24,424 nucleotides of DNA from Dialister sp. (lineage in GTDB: Bacteria; Bacillota; Negativicutes; Veillonellales; Dialisteraceae): the NCBI GenBank assembly GCA_022722495.1, contig JAIJLI010000011.1:1-24424 (forward strand), written 5' to 3'. Shown here one piece after another: positions 1 through 6,865 of this stretch (its first letter is position 1; every line of letters begins with the position of its first letter). Below the pieces are notes generated by a model that was given only the letters and a program-made list of their open reading frames with translations, was not told the DNA's origin and did not search any database. A program made the translations under genes and the position numbers.

Positions 1-52
1 CCATCTTGATGGCTTCCGGCCGTGTCCCGAAAATCGTCATTACTTTGATCAT
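1..52 (-). CDS. wecB: UDP-N-acetylglucosamine 2-epimerase, N-terminal fragment (runs off window)
   Basis: Only the first 17 codons are inside the window. Read on the minus strand from the ATG at 52, they give MIKVMTIFGTRPEAIKM, which is the highly characteristic N-terminus of the WecB/MnaA family (hydrophobic strand followed by FGTRPEAIKM, which helps form the UDP-sugar site). The family interconverts UDP-GlcNAc and UDP-ManNAc in the cytoplasm for envelope polysaccharides. A GAGAGGA ribosome binding site lies about 11 nt upstream. The gene is downstream of wecA on the same strand, a common pairing in Firmicutes, but about 340 nt of repeat DNA separates them. The family call is strong despite the short fragment; the rest of the gene cannot be judged. 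Confidence 0.88.
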   Translation of the reverse strand, partial: MIKVMTIFGTRPEAIKM

Positions 53-79
53 GATTCTTGCATTCCTCTCTTTGTGGTT

Positions 80-400
80 TGGTTCAGGGTTAGCCTGTGG
101 GACGTGCTGCCCACTGATTGTGGATGAAATCTTTGTCGAATGAAAAATGGTGGTGGCGGCGCATAAAAATATGGAAGCGCCGCAGAGTATAAATAGGGCG
201 ATTCCCGAAAGTCTGCGGGTAGCAGGTTTCCCGTTTTGAACTTTCCAATCATTGCCCACCTGACCGCAAATGACAAAGATTTCTCGCTTCGCTCGAAATG
301 ACAACACGGGAGTCTAATGTCTCCCAGTCTCTTAGTCTCTAGTCTCTAGTCACTAGTCATTAGAAGTCCCTAATCCCTAGCTACCAGTCACTAGTCACTA
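80..400 (-). repeat. Mosaic intergenic repeat, full copy (wecA-wecB gap)
   Basis: Reading on the minus strand from the wecA stop, the modules come in this order: tandem heptads of the AGTGACT / AGGGATT / AGAGACT type (about 400-323), a GGGAG...CTCCC hairpin (about 322-305), a REP-like palindrome TTTCGAGCGAAGCGAGAAA (302-275), a block containing GGGCAATGATTGGAAAG and AACGGGAAACCTGCTA (about 272-205), a GCGGCGC/GCGCCGC hairpin with an AT-rich loop followed by CACCACCATTT (about 190-143), and a CCCAC-GGCTAACCCTGAACC end (about 110-80). The same order recurs at 2609-3036, 11228-11490, 16312-16746 and 21659-21957. Open frames inside it look fortuitous. Confidence 0.85.
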
Positions 401-1455
401 TCTTTCTTTTTCTTCTGTTCCATCTGGTAGGGCGATGGGACGATCTCCTGCATGACACCGAGCTTTCTTGCCCAAAGAATGAAGAGTACGAGGGCGATGG
501 CTACGATCGCGATGCCGATCCAAAGGGACAGGTGAATGACGATGAGCGCGGTGCAGGAGAAGAAGGCCGTCAGCGCGTACATGACGAGCACGACCTGCTT
601 TTGATTCAGTCCCTTGGCCAGCAAACGGTGATGCAGGTGGTTTTTATCCGGTGAGAAGATCGGCACACCGCTCGACTTTCTGCGGACGATCGCAAGGAGG
701 GTATCGGTGATCGGCACGGTGAGCGCGAGAAGCGGCACGATGAGGACGGCTGTCGCTACGGTCTTCATCGAGCCCATGACGGACACGGCCGAGATGATAT
801 AGCCAAGGAACATGGAGCCGGTATCTCCCATGAAGATCTTCGCCGGGTTGAAGTTATACTGCAGAAAGGCAAGGCAGGCCCCTGTCATGGCGACCATGGC
901 CGCTGCAGCCACCCACTGCCCCATCTGAAAAGCAAGGAGGGCGATGGCGATGGAGGCGATCGTCGCAATGCCAGCTGCCAGACCGTCCAGGCCGTCGATC
1001 AGGTTCACCGTATTCACGAAGCCGATGATCCAGAAAATGGTGAGTGGCAGCGATATGATCTCCGGCAAATAAATAATGCCGAGGCGCGGCACGTCGATCC
1101 ATTCGATATTGATATTGAAAATGACGACAGGAATGGTCGCGGCTATGATCTGCCCCAAGAGCTTTACCTTCGGCGGCAGGGAGTACACATCGTCAGCGAT
1201 GCCGACCGCGATCAAAAATGTCGATCCCACCATGATACCGACCATCTCATAGGTAAAGCCGATGGTCGCGATCACGGAGACCATGAAGCCGGCGTAAATG
1301 GCCAGTCCCCCCAGACGCGGTATCAGTCCATGATGTACCTTGCGCGCATCCGGCTTGTCGACGGCTCCGATGCGGATGGCGAAGTTCTTCACCACCGGCG
1401 TCAGCACAAAGGTCACAGCCAGTGCCACAAGAAACGTGAACGCATAGGCGAACAA
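391..1455 (-). CDS. wecA: Polyprenyl-phosphate GlcNAc-1-phosphate transferase (WecA/TagO family)
   Basis: A 354-residue multi-pass membrane enzyme of the MraY/WecA glycosyltransferase-4 family. It transfers GlcNAc-1-phosphate (or a related sugar phosphate) from the UDP-sugar to undecaprenyl phosphate, the first step of wall- or O-polysaccharide and teichoic-acid-type synthesis. Family hallmarks are visible: the DD pair at residues 88-89 (GIADD), NLIDGLDGLA around 151-160, FMGDTGSM around 208-215 and the HLHHRL histidine motif around 273-278, with about ten hydrophobic segments. The TTG start at 1455 is chosen because AGGAGG lies 7 nt upstream; the longer frame from 1485 would put the ribosome binding site inside the gene. 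The last codons and the TAG stop lie inside an AGTGACT heptad array. The exact polymer served is not determinable here; wecB follows downstream. Confidence 0.93.
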   Translation of the reverse strand: MFAYAFTFLVALAVTFVLTPVVKNFAIRIGAVDKPDARKVHHGLIPRLGGLAIYAGFMVSVIATIGFTYEMVGIMVGSTFLIAVGIADDVYSLPPKVKLLGQIIAATIPVVIFNINIEWIDVPRLGIIYLPEIISLPLTIFWIIGFVNTVNLIDGLDGLAAGIATIASIAIALLAFQMGQWVAAAAMVAMTGACLAFLQYNFNPAKIFMGDTGSMFLGYIISAVSVMGSMKTVATAVLIVPLLALTVPITDTLLAIVRRKSSGVPIFSPDKNHLHHRLLAKGLNQKQVVLVMYALTAFFSCTALIVIHLSLWIGIAIVAIALVLFILWARKLGVMQEIVPSPYQMEQKKKKDSD

Positions 1456-1489
1456 CGTAACACCTCCTAATAGACAACATTTCAATGTT

Positions 1490-1495
1490 ATTCTA
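1490..1495 (-). promoter_or_regulatory. Candidate extended -10 promoter for wecA
   Basis: The minus strand reads TGGTAGAAT, a TGn-extended -10, ending about 35 nt before the TTG start. No convincing -35 hexamer is seen, so this rests on the extended -10 alone. Confidence 0.4.
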
Positions 1496-1585
1496 CCACA
1501 AAGCGCAAGGAAGGGCTAGAATGAGCAAGCGGGGAAGAGAAGCCAAAGGCAGTGCATCCATACTGCCCCTCATCCTCCTGCGCAA

Positions 1586-1723
1586 GGAAAAGGGCGGCCA
1601 TCAGGCCGCCCTTTTCTGTGAGAGTGTAAAAATAAAAGGAGATAAAGGAGTGGAGAAGCCGCTCGGGGAAAGCGGCTTATATTGTGAAGGCGGAACGGAA
1701 TCCGTACATTCTCTTCCGTCTTC
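1586..1723 (-). ncRNA. Candidate small RNA with CU-rich anti-Shine-Dalgarno stretch
   Basis: A promoter (1730-1757) and a strong intrinsic terminator (1588-1615) delimit a minus-strand transcript of roughly 135 nt that contains no plausible gene. It holds a stem AAGCCGCT/AGCGGCTT (about 1657-1680) followed by an unpaired pyrimidine stretch with CACTCCTTT and ATCTCCTTTT, complementary to the AAAGGAG ribosome binding sites used by many genes here. That layout resembles C-rich trans-acting RNAs of Firmicutes. The alternative is a long leader with an attenuator for wecA, whose start lies 130 nt beyond the terminator. No known RNA family was recognised. Confidence 0.5.
1588..1615 (-). terminator. 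Bidirectional intrinsic terminator
   Basis: A perfect 12-bp stem AAAAGGGCGGCC / GGCCGCCCTTTT with loop ATCA. The T run is present in both directions, slightly better on the plus strand. Confidence 0.85.
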
Positions 1724-1729
1724 CTCATT

Positions 1730-1757
1730 ATTATACCACATGAATTTAATTTTGCAA
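1730..1757 (-). promoter_or_regulatory. Promoter for the small-RNA candidate
   Basis: On the minus strand, TTGCAA (1757-1752), a 16-nt spacer and a perfect TATAAT (1735-1730) form a near-consensus housekeeping promoter. Predicted transcription starts near 1723. It points away from the C26 gene at 1858 and toward the terminator at 1588. Confidence 0.6.
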
Positions 1758-1857
1758 GCATGCTTAAATATGAATTTTAAGCTGCCCTTATGCGCAGAGA
1801 CCCTATGCAAGCCACGCGGCACTTCCGCATGAGATGCCTCACCATCATGTCTCGCGT

Positions 1858-2586
1858 TCATACCATCCACCGCTTAACACGTTCGGCAAAGGCTTTGAAG
1901 AGCGGATCCATCACCTTTTCCTCCATATTTTCCGGATGCCACTGGACGGTGGTGATGAGGTCATTCTTCACGCTCTCGGTCGCTTCGATGATGCCGTCTC
2001 TGCTTCTTGCCGTGATGCGGAGACCGTCAGCGAGCTTCTTGATGGCTTCGCGATGGCGCGAATTCACGTAGAGCCCATCTCCCAAGACATCATGCAGGCG
2101 GCTTTCCGGATCGATCTCTATATAATGGGTCGCGATGTTTCCCGGCGCTTTCTGCATATGCTGGATGGTGGCCTTGGGATTCTGTGCCTGCATGTCCTGC
2201 CAGAGCTTGCCACCCAAGGCGACATTCAAGATCTGATGGCCGCGGCAGATGCCGAGGATCGGCTTGTCCGCTTTGAGGCAGGCCTTGATGAGCCCGATCT
2301 CGAAAATATCTCTCTTCTCGTAGGTCGGCCCGATACACCAAAGCGGCTCTTCTCCGTAGAAATGGGGGGCGGGATTTGGCCCGCCGGATAGGACGAGTGC
2401 GTCAAAGCTTCCCACATATTCCTCAGGGTCGGCGTAGTCGTCATAGGCCAGAATGATGGGGAGCAGGCCGGCGCGCCCTAGCGCATTCAAAAGCGGACGC
2501 GGCGCGTAGTCCGCCATTCTCTGATTGATCGGTTTCATATCCGCCAGAAGCGTGTCTGCTGTAACGGCGATGATGGGTTTACGCAT
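1858..2586 (-). CDS. Class-I glutamine amidotransferase-like hydrolase (peptidase C26, gamma-glutamyl-GABA hydrolase family)
   Basis: A 242-residue cytoplasmic protein with the complete C26/PuuD-type fold. The oxyanion segment VLSGGPNPAP is at 65-74, the nucleophile elbow LGICRGHQ has Cys114, and the catalytic His217/Glu219 are in QWHPE. The NSRHREAI segment (175-182) matches the substrate-side motif of the family. Members hydrolyse gamma-glutamyl amides such as gamma-glutamyl-GABA, or act on related gamma-glutamyl peptides. The length is normal for the family and all catalytic residues are present. The ATG at 2586 has AAAGGAG 6 nt upstream. No polyamine or putrescine genes are adjacent, so the actual substrate is open. 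It is flanked upstream by a mosaic repeat and appears to be a stand-alone gene. Confidence 0.85.
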   Translation of the reverse strand: MRKPIIAVTADTLLADMKPINQRMADYAPRPLLNALGRAGLLPIILAYDDYADPEEYVGSFDALVLSGGPNPAPHFYGEEPLWCIGPTYEKRDIFEIGLIKACLKADKPILGICRGHQILNVALGGKLWQDMQAQNPKATIQHMQKAPGNIATHYIEIDPESRLHDVLGDGLYVNSRHREAIKKLADGLRITARSRDGIIEATESVKNDLITTVQWHPENMEEKVMDPLFKAFAERVKRWMV

Positions 2587-2608
2587 AAAAAACTCCTTTA
2601 ATGAATGA

Positions 2609-3036
2609 AAAGTGACTAGCGACTAGGGCCTGGTATTGCGATTTATCAATTTTTGGGACTTAGTGAGAAGTGTTTGAAGGGGCACACCATTCATAGAGCA
2701 CTGCATTTCAGGATGCAGGAAACACGTATCGTCATTTCGAGCGAAGTCGAGAAATCTTTCTTGTAGACTGATAAACGATTCATGTGTGAAAGTAGGAATA
2801 CATAGCAGCAAGGCGTCGATTCCCTGCCAGTGCCTATGCGATACTGACCGCAGTGCAAGAAAGATCCCTCGGCTACGCTCGGGATGACGACGACGCGAAG
2901 CACTATCAAAATTCCGCGGCGCTTCCATATTTTTATGCGCCGCACCACCATTTCGCATTTCTCATTTCTAATTTCTAATTCAAGCGAGGCTTTCACACGT
3001 AATCAAAAGGCAGCCCATCCCACGGGCTACCCCTCA
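2609..3036 (+). repeat. Mosaic intergenic repeat, full copy with facing REP pair
   Basis: This occupies most of the 530-nt gap between the C26 gene and marR. On the plus strand: heptad-like GTGACTAGCGACTAGGG (about 2611-2627), a REP-like palindrome (2731-2760), a second REP-like copy in opposite orientation (about 2860-2893), then the GCGGCGC...GCGCCGC hairpin (2924-2945) followed by ACCACCATTTCGC, TTTCTCA-type repeats, AAGCGAGGCTTTC and CCCACGGGCTACCCC. Small open frames across it are not credible genes. Confidence 0.82.
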
Positions 3037-3082
3037 AACCATTTACGAACATACCCAAATAACCAACAACATGTATTATACT

Positions 3083-3111
3083 AAAAAAGATGCTCCTTTC
3101 GAAGCATCTTT
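3083..3111 (-). terminator. Intrinsic terminator of the marR gene
   Basis: On the minus strand a stem AAAGATGC / GCATCTTT is followed by TTTTTTAG, starting 5 nt after the marR stop codon. Confidence 0.85.
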
Positions 3112-3115
3112 ACGT

Positions 3116-3586
3116 CTAGATCATATCCAGATTTCTCATGATCTGCCCTAAGACCCCTTTGAAGATCCGCATATCGCTTTCCGATACGCCTTCGTAGAAT
3201 GTCTTGTCCAGATCCTTGGCCGCCTGACGGCTCGCCTGCTCGACCTGCTTGGCTTTTTCCGTCAGGAAGAGACGGTACTTCCTCGCATCTTCCGGCACAC
3301 GCTCCTTACGCACAAGACCCTTGTCGATCATGGACTTCACCATGACTGTGATAGTGGGATTCGTCAGGTGCAGATGTTCTTCCAGTGTCTTCTGTGTGAC
3401 TAGATCCTTCTTGTGAGTAGAAAGATAGGCTATGATCAGAGACTGGCGCGCAGTCAAACCAAACTTCTGCATGATACCGGACTGCTTAAGGAGCATTCTC
3501 TTATGCGCCTGACCCAGATTGTAGGTCAGCCCCAGCTTGTCGCTCTTATTTAAATCTTCCGGTTTTAAATGGATCTGTCTCTTCAT
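3116..3586 (-). CDS. MarR-family transcriptional regulator
   Basis: A 156-residue protein with the MarR winged-helix layout: an N-terminal dimerisation helix (about 18-40), helix-turn-helix with recognition helix around 73-88 (LTNPTITVMVKS), the wing DARKYRLFLT around 100-109, and a long C-terminal dimerisation helix. Such proteins bind palindromic operators as dimers and often repress themselves and a neighbour. The ATG at 3586 is preferred, with AGGTGAGG just upstream; a GTG at 3595 is possible but has a poor ribosome binding site. Upstream on the same strand is a small secreted protein gene, 134 nt away. A perfect AT-rich palindrome lies in the promoter region. The ligand and target genes are unknown. 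Confidence 0.88.
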   Translation of the reverse strand: MKRQIHLKPEDLNKSDKLGLTYNLGQAHKRMLLKQSGIMQKFGLTARQSLIIAYLSTHKKDLVTQKTLEEHLHLTNPTITVMVKSMIDKGLVRKERVPEDARKYRLFLTEKAKQVEQASRQAAKDLDKTFYEGVSESDMRIFKGVLGQIMRNLDMI

Positions 3587-3655
3587 ACCCCTCACCTTGC
3601 CGCTGTCTAAAACAGATAAACGAACGCCTAAATTTCACGAACAATACTTTTATAT

Positions 3656-3703
3656 ATTATACACTATTTCCGGTCCACAGTCACATTAGAAATTATATAT
3701 AAT
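3656..3703 (-). promoter_or_regulatory. marR promoter with AT-rich palindrome
   Basis: Minus strand: TGTGAC (3685-3680), an 18-nt spacer and TATAAT (3661-3656). A perfect 12-bp palindrome ATTATATATAAT (3692-3703) sits just upstream of the -35. A MarR dimer site there would give autoregulation, but AT-rich palindromes arise easily, so the operator role is inference. Confidence 0.5.
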
Positions 3704-3720
3704 ATGCTGATCTGGAATGA

Positions 3721-4167
3721 TCACATCGGAAGCGCTCTCTTGTCCTGTGTGATCGTTTTCTTGCATTCAGAGACGCTCCATCGATCATCCCTGCCGATGC
3801 CCGCGCGGTACTCCTTCTCTCCGGATGAGATCAGGAAATAGACCTCTCCCATCGACTCCTCACGTACCACGGAAAAGTGGTCAGTCCCGGGAAGCTGTCC
3901 CCGCCAGACCACGCAGCCATTCTGACGAATGGAAAGCTCCGTCATCTGGTGTTCCACCGTCAAATGGAACTCGATCAGCCGGCCAAAGCCATCATTGAAA
4001 TAGAGCGTCGTCTCATCATGCATCCACCGATCGCCTGTGATATGGGACGAATACCGATACTCTACGGCATTCCCTATCGCAAGATCGTTTCCCCCTGCAG
4101 CTGCGAAAACGGCTTCTGGCAGCAGGAGAACCGCCAGAAGAAAGGCAAGTCGTTTCTTTCTCTCCAC
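3721..4167 (-). CDS. Small secreted protein of unknown function
   Basis: A 148-residue protein with a clear Sec signal peptide: basic MERKKR, hydrophobic LAFLLAVLLL and a likely cleavage after AVFA (around residue 22). The mature part is rich in beta-type, charged and aromatic segments (for example GEVYFLISSGEKEYRAGIG) with one Cys (NGCVVW) and a second near the C-terminus (SECKKT). No family was recognised. The GTG at 4167 is chosen because GAGAGG lies 6 nt upstream and it places the signal peptide at the start; the ATG at 4191 has no ribosome binding site. A TATAAT-like -10 lies upstream at 4219-4224. It precedes marR on the same strand and could share its transcript. Confidence 0.7.
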   Translation of the reverse strand: MERKKRLAFLLAVLLLPEAVFAAAGGNDLAIGNAVEYRYSSHITGDRWMHDETTLYFNDGFGRLIEFHLTVEHQMTELSIRQNGCVVWRGQLPGTDHFSVVREESMGEVYFLISSGEKEYRAGIGRDDRWSVSECKKTITQDKRALPM

Positions 4168-4218
4168 GCCAATCCTCTCTAAATATTTCATAAACAAATT
4201 TCAAAAGTTTGTAGCTAT

Positions 4219-4224
4219 ATTATA
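4219..4224 (-). promoter_or_regulatory. -10 element for the secreted-protein gene
   Basis: Minus-strand TATAAT about 51 nt before the GTG start. The sequence 17 nt upstream is a poor -35. Confidence 0.4.
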
Positions 4225-4505
4225 AACCAATGCCCGCCTTTCGGATAGCCCGCCGCCTGTCATGTCAAATTTCATAGATACCTACATAATATCGGGAATA
4301 TTCCTGCTTTTCATAAGCAGTTATAGAAAAAATCTATCAGGATTATTTCAGGGGATCCCTCTTCCCAAAGTGCAGCCCTCCATCCTCTCACGAAGAGGAT
4401 GGAAAACCGGACGGTCTTGTTTCCCGGATAAGGAGCTCTCCGGCTAAAGGAAGCCGTCACCGGCCATCGCCTGCTCAATTGTTTCTATATCCCCCAATTG
4501 ATATA
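4225..4505 (+). other. Non-coding gap with several hairpins, function unknown
   Basis: About 280 nt between divergent genes without a credible gene and without the mosaic repeats seen elsewhere. It contains ATAGA/TCTAT around an A run (about 4323-4338), a perfect 9-bp stem CCATCCTCT/AGAGGATGG (about 4378-4400), CCGGA/TCCGG (about 4420-4440) and GGCT/AGCC (about 4440-4455). A weak plus-strand promoter (TGTCAA, 17 nt, CATAAT near 4265-4290) would place these hairpins on a transcript. It was compared from memory with the Mn2+, c-di-GMP, guanidine and fluoride riboswitch cores, and none matches. Confidence 0.35.
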
Positions 4506-4514
4506 TGCTATAAT
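4506..4514 (+). promoter_or_regulatory. Extended -10 promoter of the BI-1 gene
   Basis: TGCTATAAT is a TGn extended -10 with a perfect TATAAT. The leader of about 57 nt contains CATCGG/CCGATG (about 4536-4551), then a six-T run 5 nt later, which might act as a weak attenuator before the AAAGGAG ribosome binding site. Confidence 0.6.
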
Positions 4515-4577
4515 AATAGCAGGAGTGAATATTCCATCGGATTCCCGATGATCCTATTTTTTGAAAGGAGATTTCCT

Positions 4578-5291
4578 ATGAACTCGTTCAACAACGACAT
4601 GGCCTGGGAGCGGGAGAAGTCCCTCTCCATCAATATGCCCGGCCTCATGAAAGACATCTATCTCTGGGTCGCTATTGCCCTTGCCATCACCGGCTTCACC
4701 GCGTACACCGTAGCGGGCAGTCCGATGCTGCTCTCTCTGGTTTTCGCCGGCAAATTCACGATGTGGGCGCTCCTCATCGCGACGGTCGCCCTCGTATGGC
4801 ACCTTTCTTCTGCGGTTGCCCGCATGTCTCTCAAAAAAGCGGCCGCCATGTACATCCTCTATGCCGTCCTGAACGGCGCGATGATGGCCTCCATTTTCCT
4901 TGTTTACACCATGACCTCTATCGCAAGCGTCTTCTTCATCACCGCAGGCACCTTCGCTGTCATGTCTGCCTATGGCTACCTCACGAAGGCTGACCTTTCG
5001 AAGATGGGCAATCTGTGCCTCATGGGGCTTTTCGGACTCATCATCGCTACCGTGGTGAATCTTTTCCTCGATAATTCTTTCCTGGAGATGATCCTCGCCT
5101 ACGCAGGCATCCTGATCTTCGTCGGCCTCACGGCCTATGACACGAAGCGCATCCGCGAGATCGCTTTCGCCAACAACACGAACACCACCGATGAAGGTGT
5201 GAAGCTCGCCATCCTCTGCGCGCTCACCCTCTACCTCGACTTTATCAATCTCTTCATCTACATGCTCCGAATCTTCGGGGAAAAGAAGTGA
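4578..5291 (+). CDS. Bax inhibitor-1 / YccA-YbhL family membrane protein
   Basis: A 237-residue protein with seven hydrophobic segments after a polar N-terminus, the BI-1 (TMBIM) topology. The two acidic residues of the family's C-terminal di-aspartyl sensor are visible: Asp188 in LTAYDTKRIRE and Asp221 in LYLDFINLF. Bacterial relatives such as B. subtilis YetJ are pH-gated calcium-leak channels, and E. coli YccA is a substrate and modulator of FtsH; which role applies here is not known. The ATG at 4578 has AAAGGAG 8 nt upstream; a longer frame from 4479 lacks a ribosome binding site. It is the only plus-strand gene in the window. The stop TGA is the TGA of an AGTGACT heptad, and a strong terminator follows. 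Confidence 0.92.
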   Translation: MNSFNNDMAWEREKSLSINMPGLMKDIYLWVAIALAITGFTAYTVAGSPMLLSLVFAGKFTMWALLIATVALVWHLSSAVARMSLKKAAAMYILYAVLNGAMMASIFLVYTMTSIASVFFITAGTFAVMSAYGYLTKADLSKMGNLCLMGLFGLIIATVVNLFLDNSFLEMILAYAGILIFVGLTAYDTKRIREIAFANNTNTTDEGVKLAILCALTLYLDFINLFIYMLRIFGEKK

Positions 5292-5341
5292 CTGGTGACT
5301 GGAGATTAGATTTCTGACCTCTTTAGCAAAACGATAATCAC

Positions 5342-5369
5342 AAAAGCACAGGCTCTCGCCTGTGCTTTT
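5342..5369. terminator. Bidirectional terminator between convergent genes
   Basis: A perfect 12-bp stem AAAAGCACAGGC / GCCTGTGCTTTT with loop TCTC and T runs on both sides. It serves the BI-1 gene on the plus strand and the serine hydrolase on the minus strand, whose TGA stop abuts it. A near-copy of the same hairpin follows divIVA at 13519-13544. Confidence 0.92.
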
Positions 5370-6800
5370 TCATTGCAATTTATGGAAATCAATATCTGCC
5401 ACTTTCGGCTCGAGCGTGATGTGAAAGCCGGCGATACGCCCGCTGTGATCCGCATAGAAGGTGAGCGGCGTCTCGTAGAGATCGGTATCCTCCTTGATCC
5501 CATGCACGGCGAAGGTGTCGTAGTACAGATGGCTCATGGGAAGACCGGAGACGGCGCGCTCATCCAGCGTGAAGCGCCCCTCTGTCACATGCACAGCGAA
5601 GCGGCCGTAGCCGAGGTTCTCGTAGATGCCCTCATACTCCTCACACGGATGCGAAAGCGGGCCTTTGGCATCCGTGCGCGGGAGCAGGTCGTACTCCAAG
5701 TCATGAAAAGAGATCTCCTCCGCGCAGCTTCGATTTCTATCCGCATAGATAGAGAGCCAGTCCTCTTCCTCTCGTGAGAGAAAGGCATCGAGGAGAAATC
5801 CTTCCACTGCAAAGATGAGCGGATTGTCCGGACAGTGCAGATTCAAGAGATACACCGCGCCGCAATGGAGAGAGGGCACATAGAACTGGAAGGCGCTGTA
5901 GCCCTCGATCTTTCCCGTGTGCTGCTGGACGATCGTACCATGGTAGTCCATGACACGCCAGCCGAGCCCGTAGCCAAGGCTGCGTCCGCCCTCCACATGG
6001 GGGTAGTCCATCAGAATCTGCGGCGTATGCATCTCTCGGAAGCTCTCTTCCGAAAGGAGCGGGCGCCCTCCCTGTATGTGGCAGGAAATCCATTTCCCCA
6101 TGTCTTCGGCCGTACTCATGACCGAACCGCAGGGGCCTGCCTGATCGATGTTCCATCGCGGAAGTCTTGCAAGGCCATGGTTCCAACGATAGGGGAAAGC
6201 ACAATCTGCCTCTCGCTCTGCCTCCCCCATCAGGCAGTAGGTGTGATCCATCCCGAGCGGCGCAAAGATTTCCTCCGCAAGGATCTCCTCCCACTTCTTT
6301 GCCGTCACCGCCTCCATGATGCCGCCGATGGCCGCGTACATCACATTGCTGTACTGCGCCAGCGTCCGAAAGGGCGCATTCGGTGCAAGGTAGAAAAGCC
6401 GCTCGAGGTATTCGATGCGGGAAATCGAATTGTCCGGCCATGCCCCATCATGTCCGCCAACGCCCGTCCGATGGCAGAGCATATCGCGGAGCGTCACGGC
6501 CTTCGAAGCGACGGGATCAGCCAGTGCAAAATGCGGAATGTACTCTGCGATCGGTGTATCGATAGAGAGGATCCCCTTCTCCGCAAGCCGCATCACCGCA
6601 AACGAAGTCATCGACTTCGAGCAGGACCCGATCCCGCTCACCGTCTTCTCCGTGAAGGGAAGCCCCTTTTCTTTGTCTCTCTCTCCAAATGAAAAAAACT
6701 CCGTGCCTTCCGGAGTGACCAGCCCGAGCGCCATGCCGGGGATATGGTAGTACGCCATCAGGGCTTCGATGAGAGAAGATAGTTTGGCCGTATTGATCAA
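5370..6800 (-). CDS. Beta-lactamase-fold serine hydrolase (class C / PBP4* family)
   Basis: A 476-residue protein of the beta-lactamase-related (Pfam Beta-lactamase, AmpC-like) family. The three active-site motifs are present in order: SCSK (Ser59, Lys62), YSN (150-152) and HTG (294-296). A C-terminal region of about 110 residues after the catalytic domain resembles the beta-rich tail common in these proteins. No convincing signal peptide is seen, so it is probably cytoplasmic or loosely attached; functions in this family range from D-amino-acid peptidases to esterases, and antibiotic resistance should not be inferred. The TTG at 6800 is chosen because AAAGGA lies 9 nt upstream; the longer frame extends into repeat DNA. 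Confidence 0.85.
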   Translation of the reverse strand: MINTAKLSSLIEALMAYYHIPGMALGLVTPEGTEFFSFGERDKEKGLPFTEKTVSGIGSCSKSMTSFAVMRLAEKGILSIDTPIAEYIPHFALADPVASKAVTLRDMLCHRTGVGGHDGAWPDNSISRIEYLERLFYLAPNAPFRTLAQYSNVMYAAIGGIMEAVTAKKWEEILAEEIFAPLGMDHTYCLMGEAEREADCAFPYRWNHGLARLPRWNIDQAGPCGSVMSTAEDMGKWISCHIQGGRPLLSEESFREMHTPQILMDYPHVEGGRSLGYGLGWRVMDYHGTIVQQHTGKIEGYSAFQFYVPSLHCGAVYLLNLHCPDNPLIFAVEGFLLDAFLSREEEDWLSIYADRNRSCAEEISFHDLEYDLLPRTDAKGPLSHPCEEYEGIYENLGYGRFAVHVTEGRFTLDERAVSGLPMSHLYYDTFAVHGIKEDTDLYETPLTFYADHSGRIAGFHITLEPKVADIDFHKLQ

Positions 6801-6865
6801 GAAAATCAGTCCTTTCCAATGTGAGATGAGCATTCCATGGAGCAAAAGATGTAAGGAAACGCTGA

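Noticed and set aside
3..143. A plus-strand frame at the left edge with a hydrophobic stretch, as if the end of a membrane protein
   Set aside because: The opposite strand gives an unmistakable WecB N-terminus, and the supposed C-terminus runs into repeat DNA.
49..276. A 75-codon minus-strand frame in the wecA-wecB gap
   Set aside because: It lies wholly in the mosaic repeat and is composed of translated repeat modules; wecB starts inside its end in another frame.
4380..4470. A known riboswitch (Mn2+, guanidine, c-di-GMP or fluoride type) before the BI-1 gene
   Set aside because: Conserved core sequences of these classes were not found; only generic stems are visible.
5370..6800. Antibiotic-resistance beta-lactamase
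   Set aside because: It has only the fold-level motifs of the broad serine-hydrolase family, lacks a convincing signal peptide and carries an extra C-terminal region; resistance is not supported.
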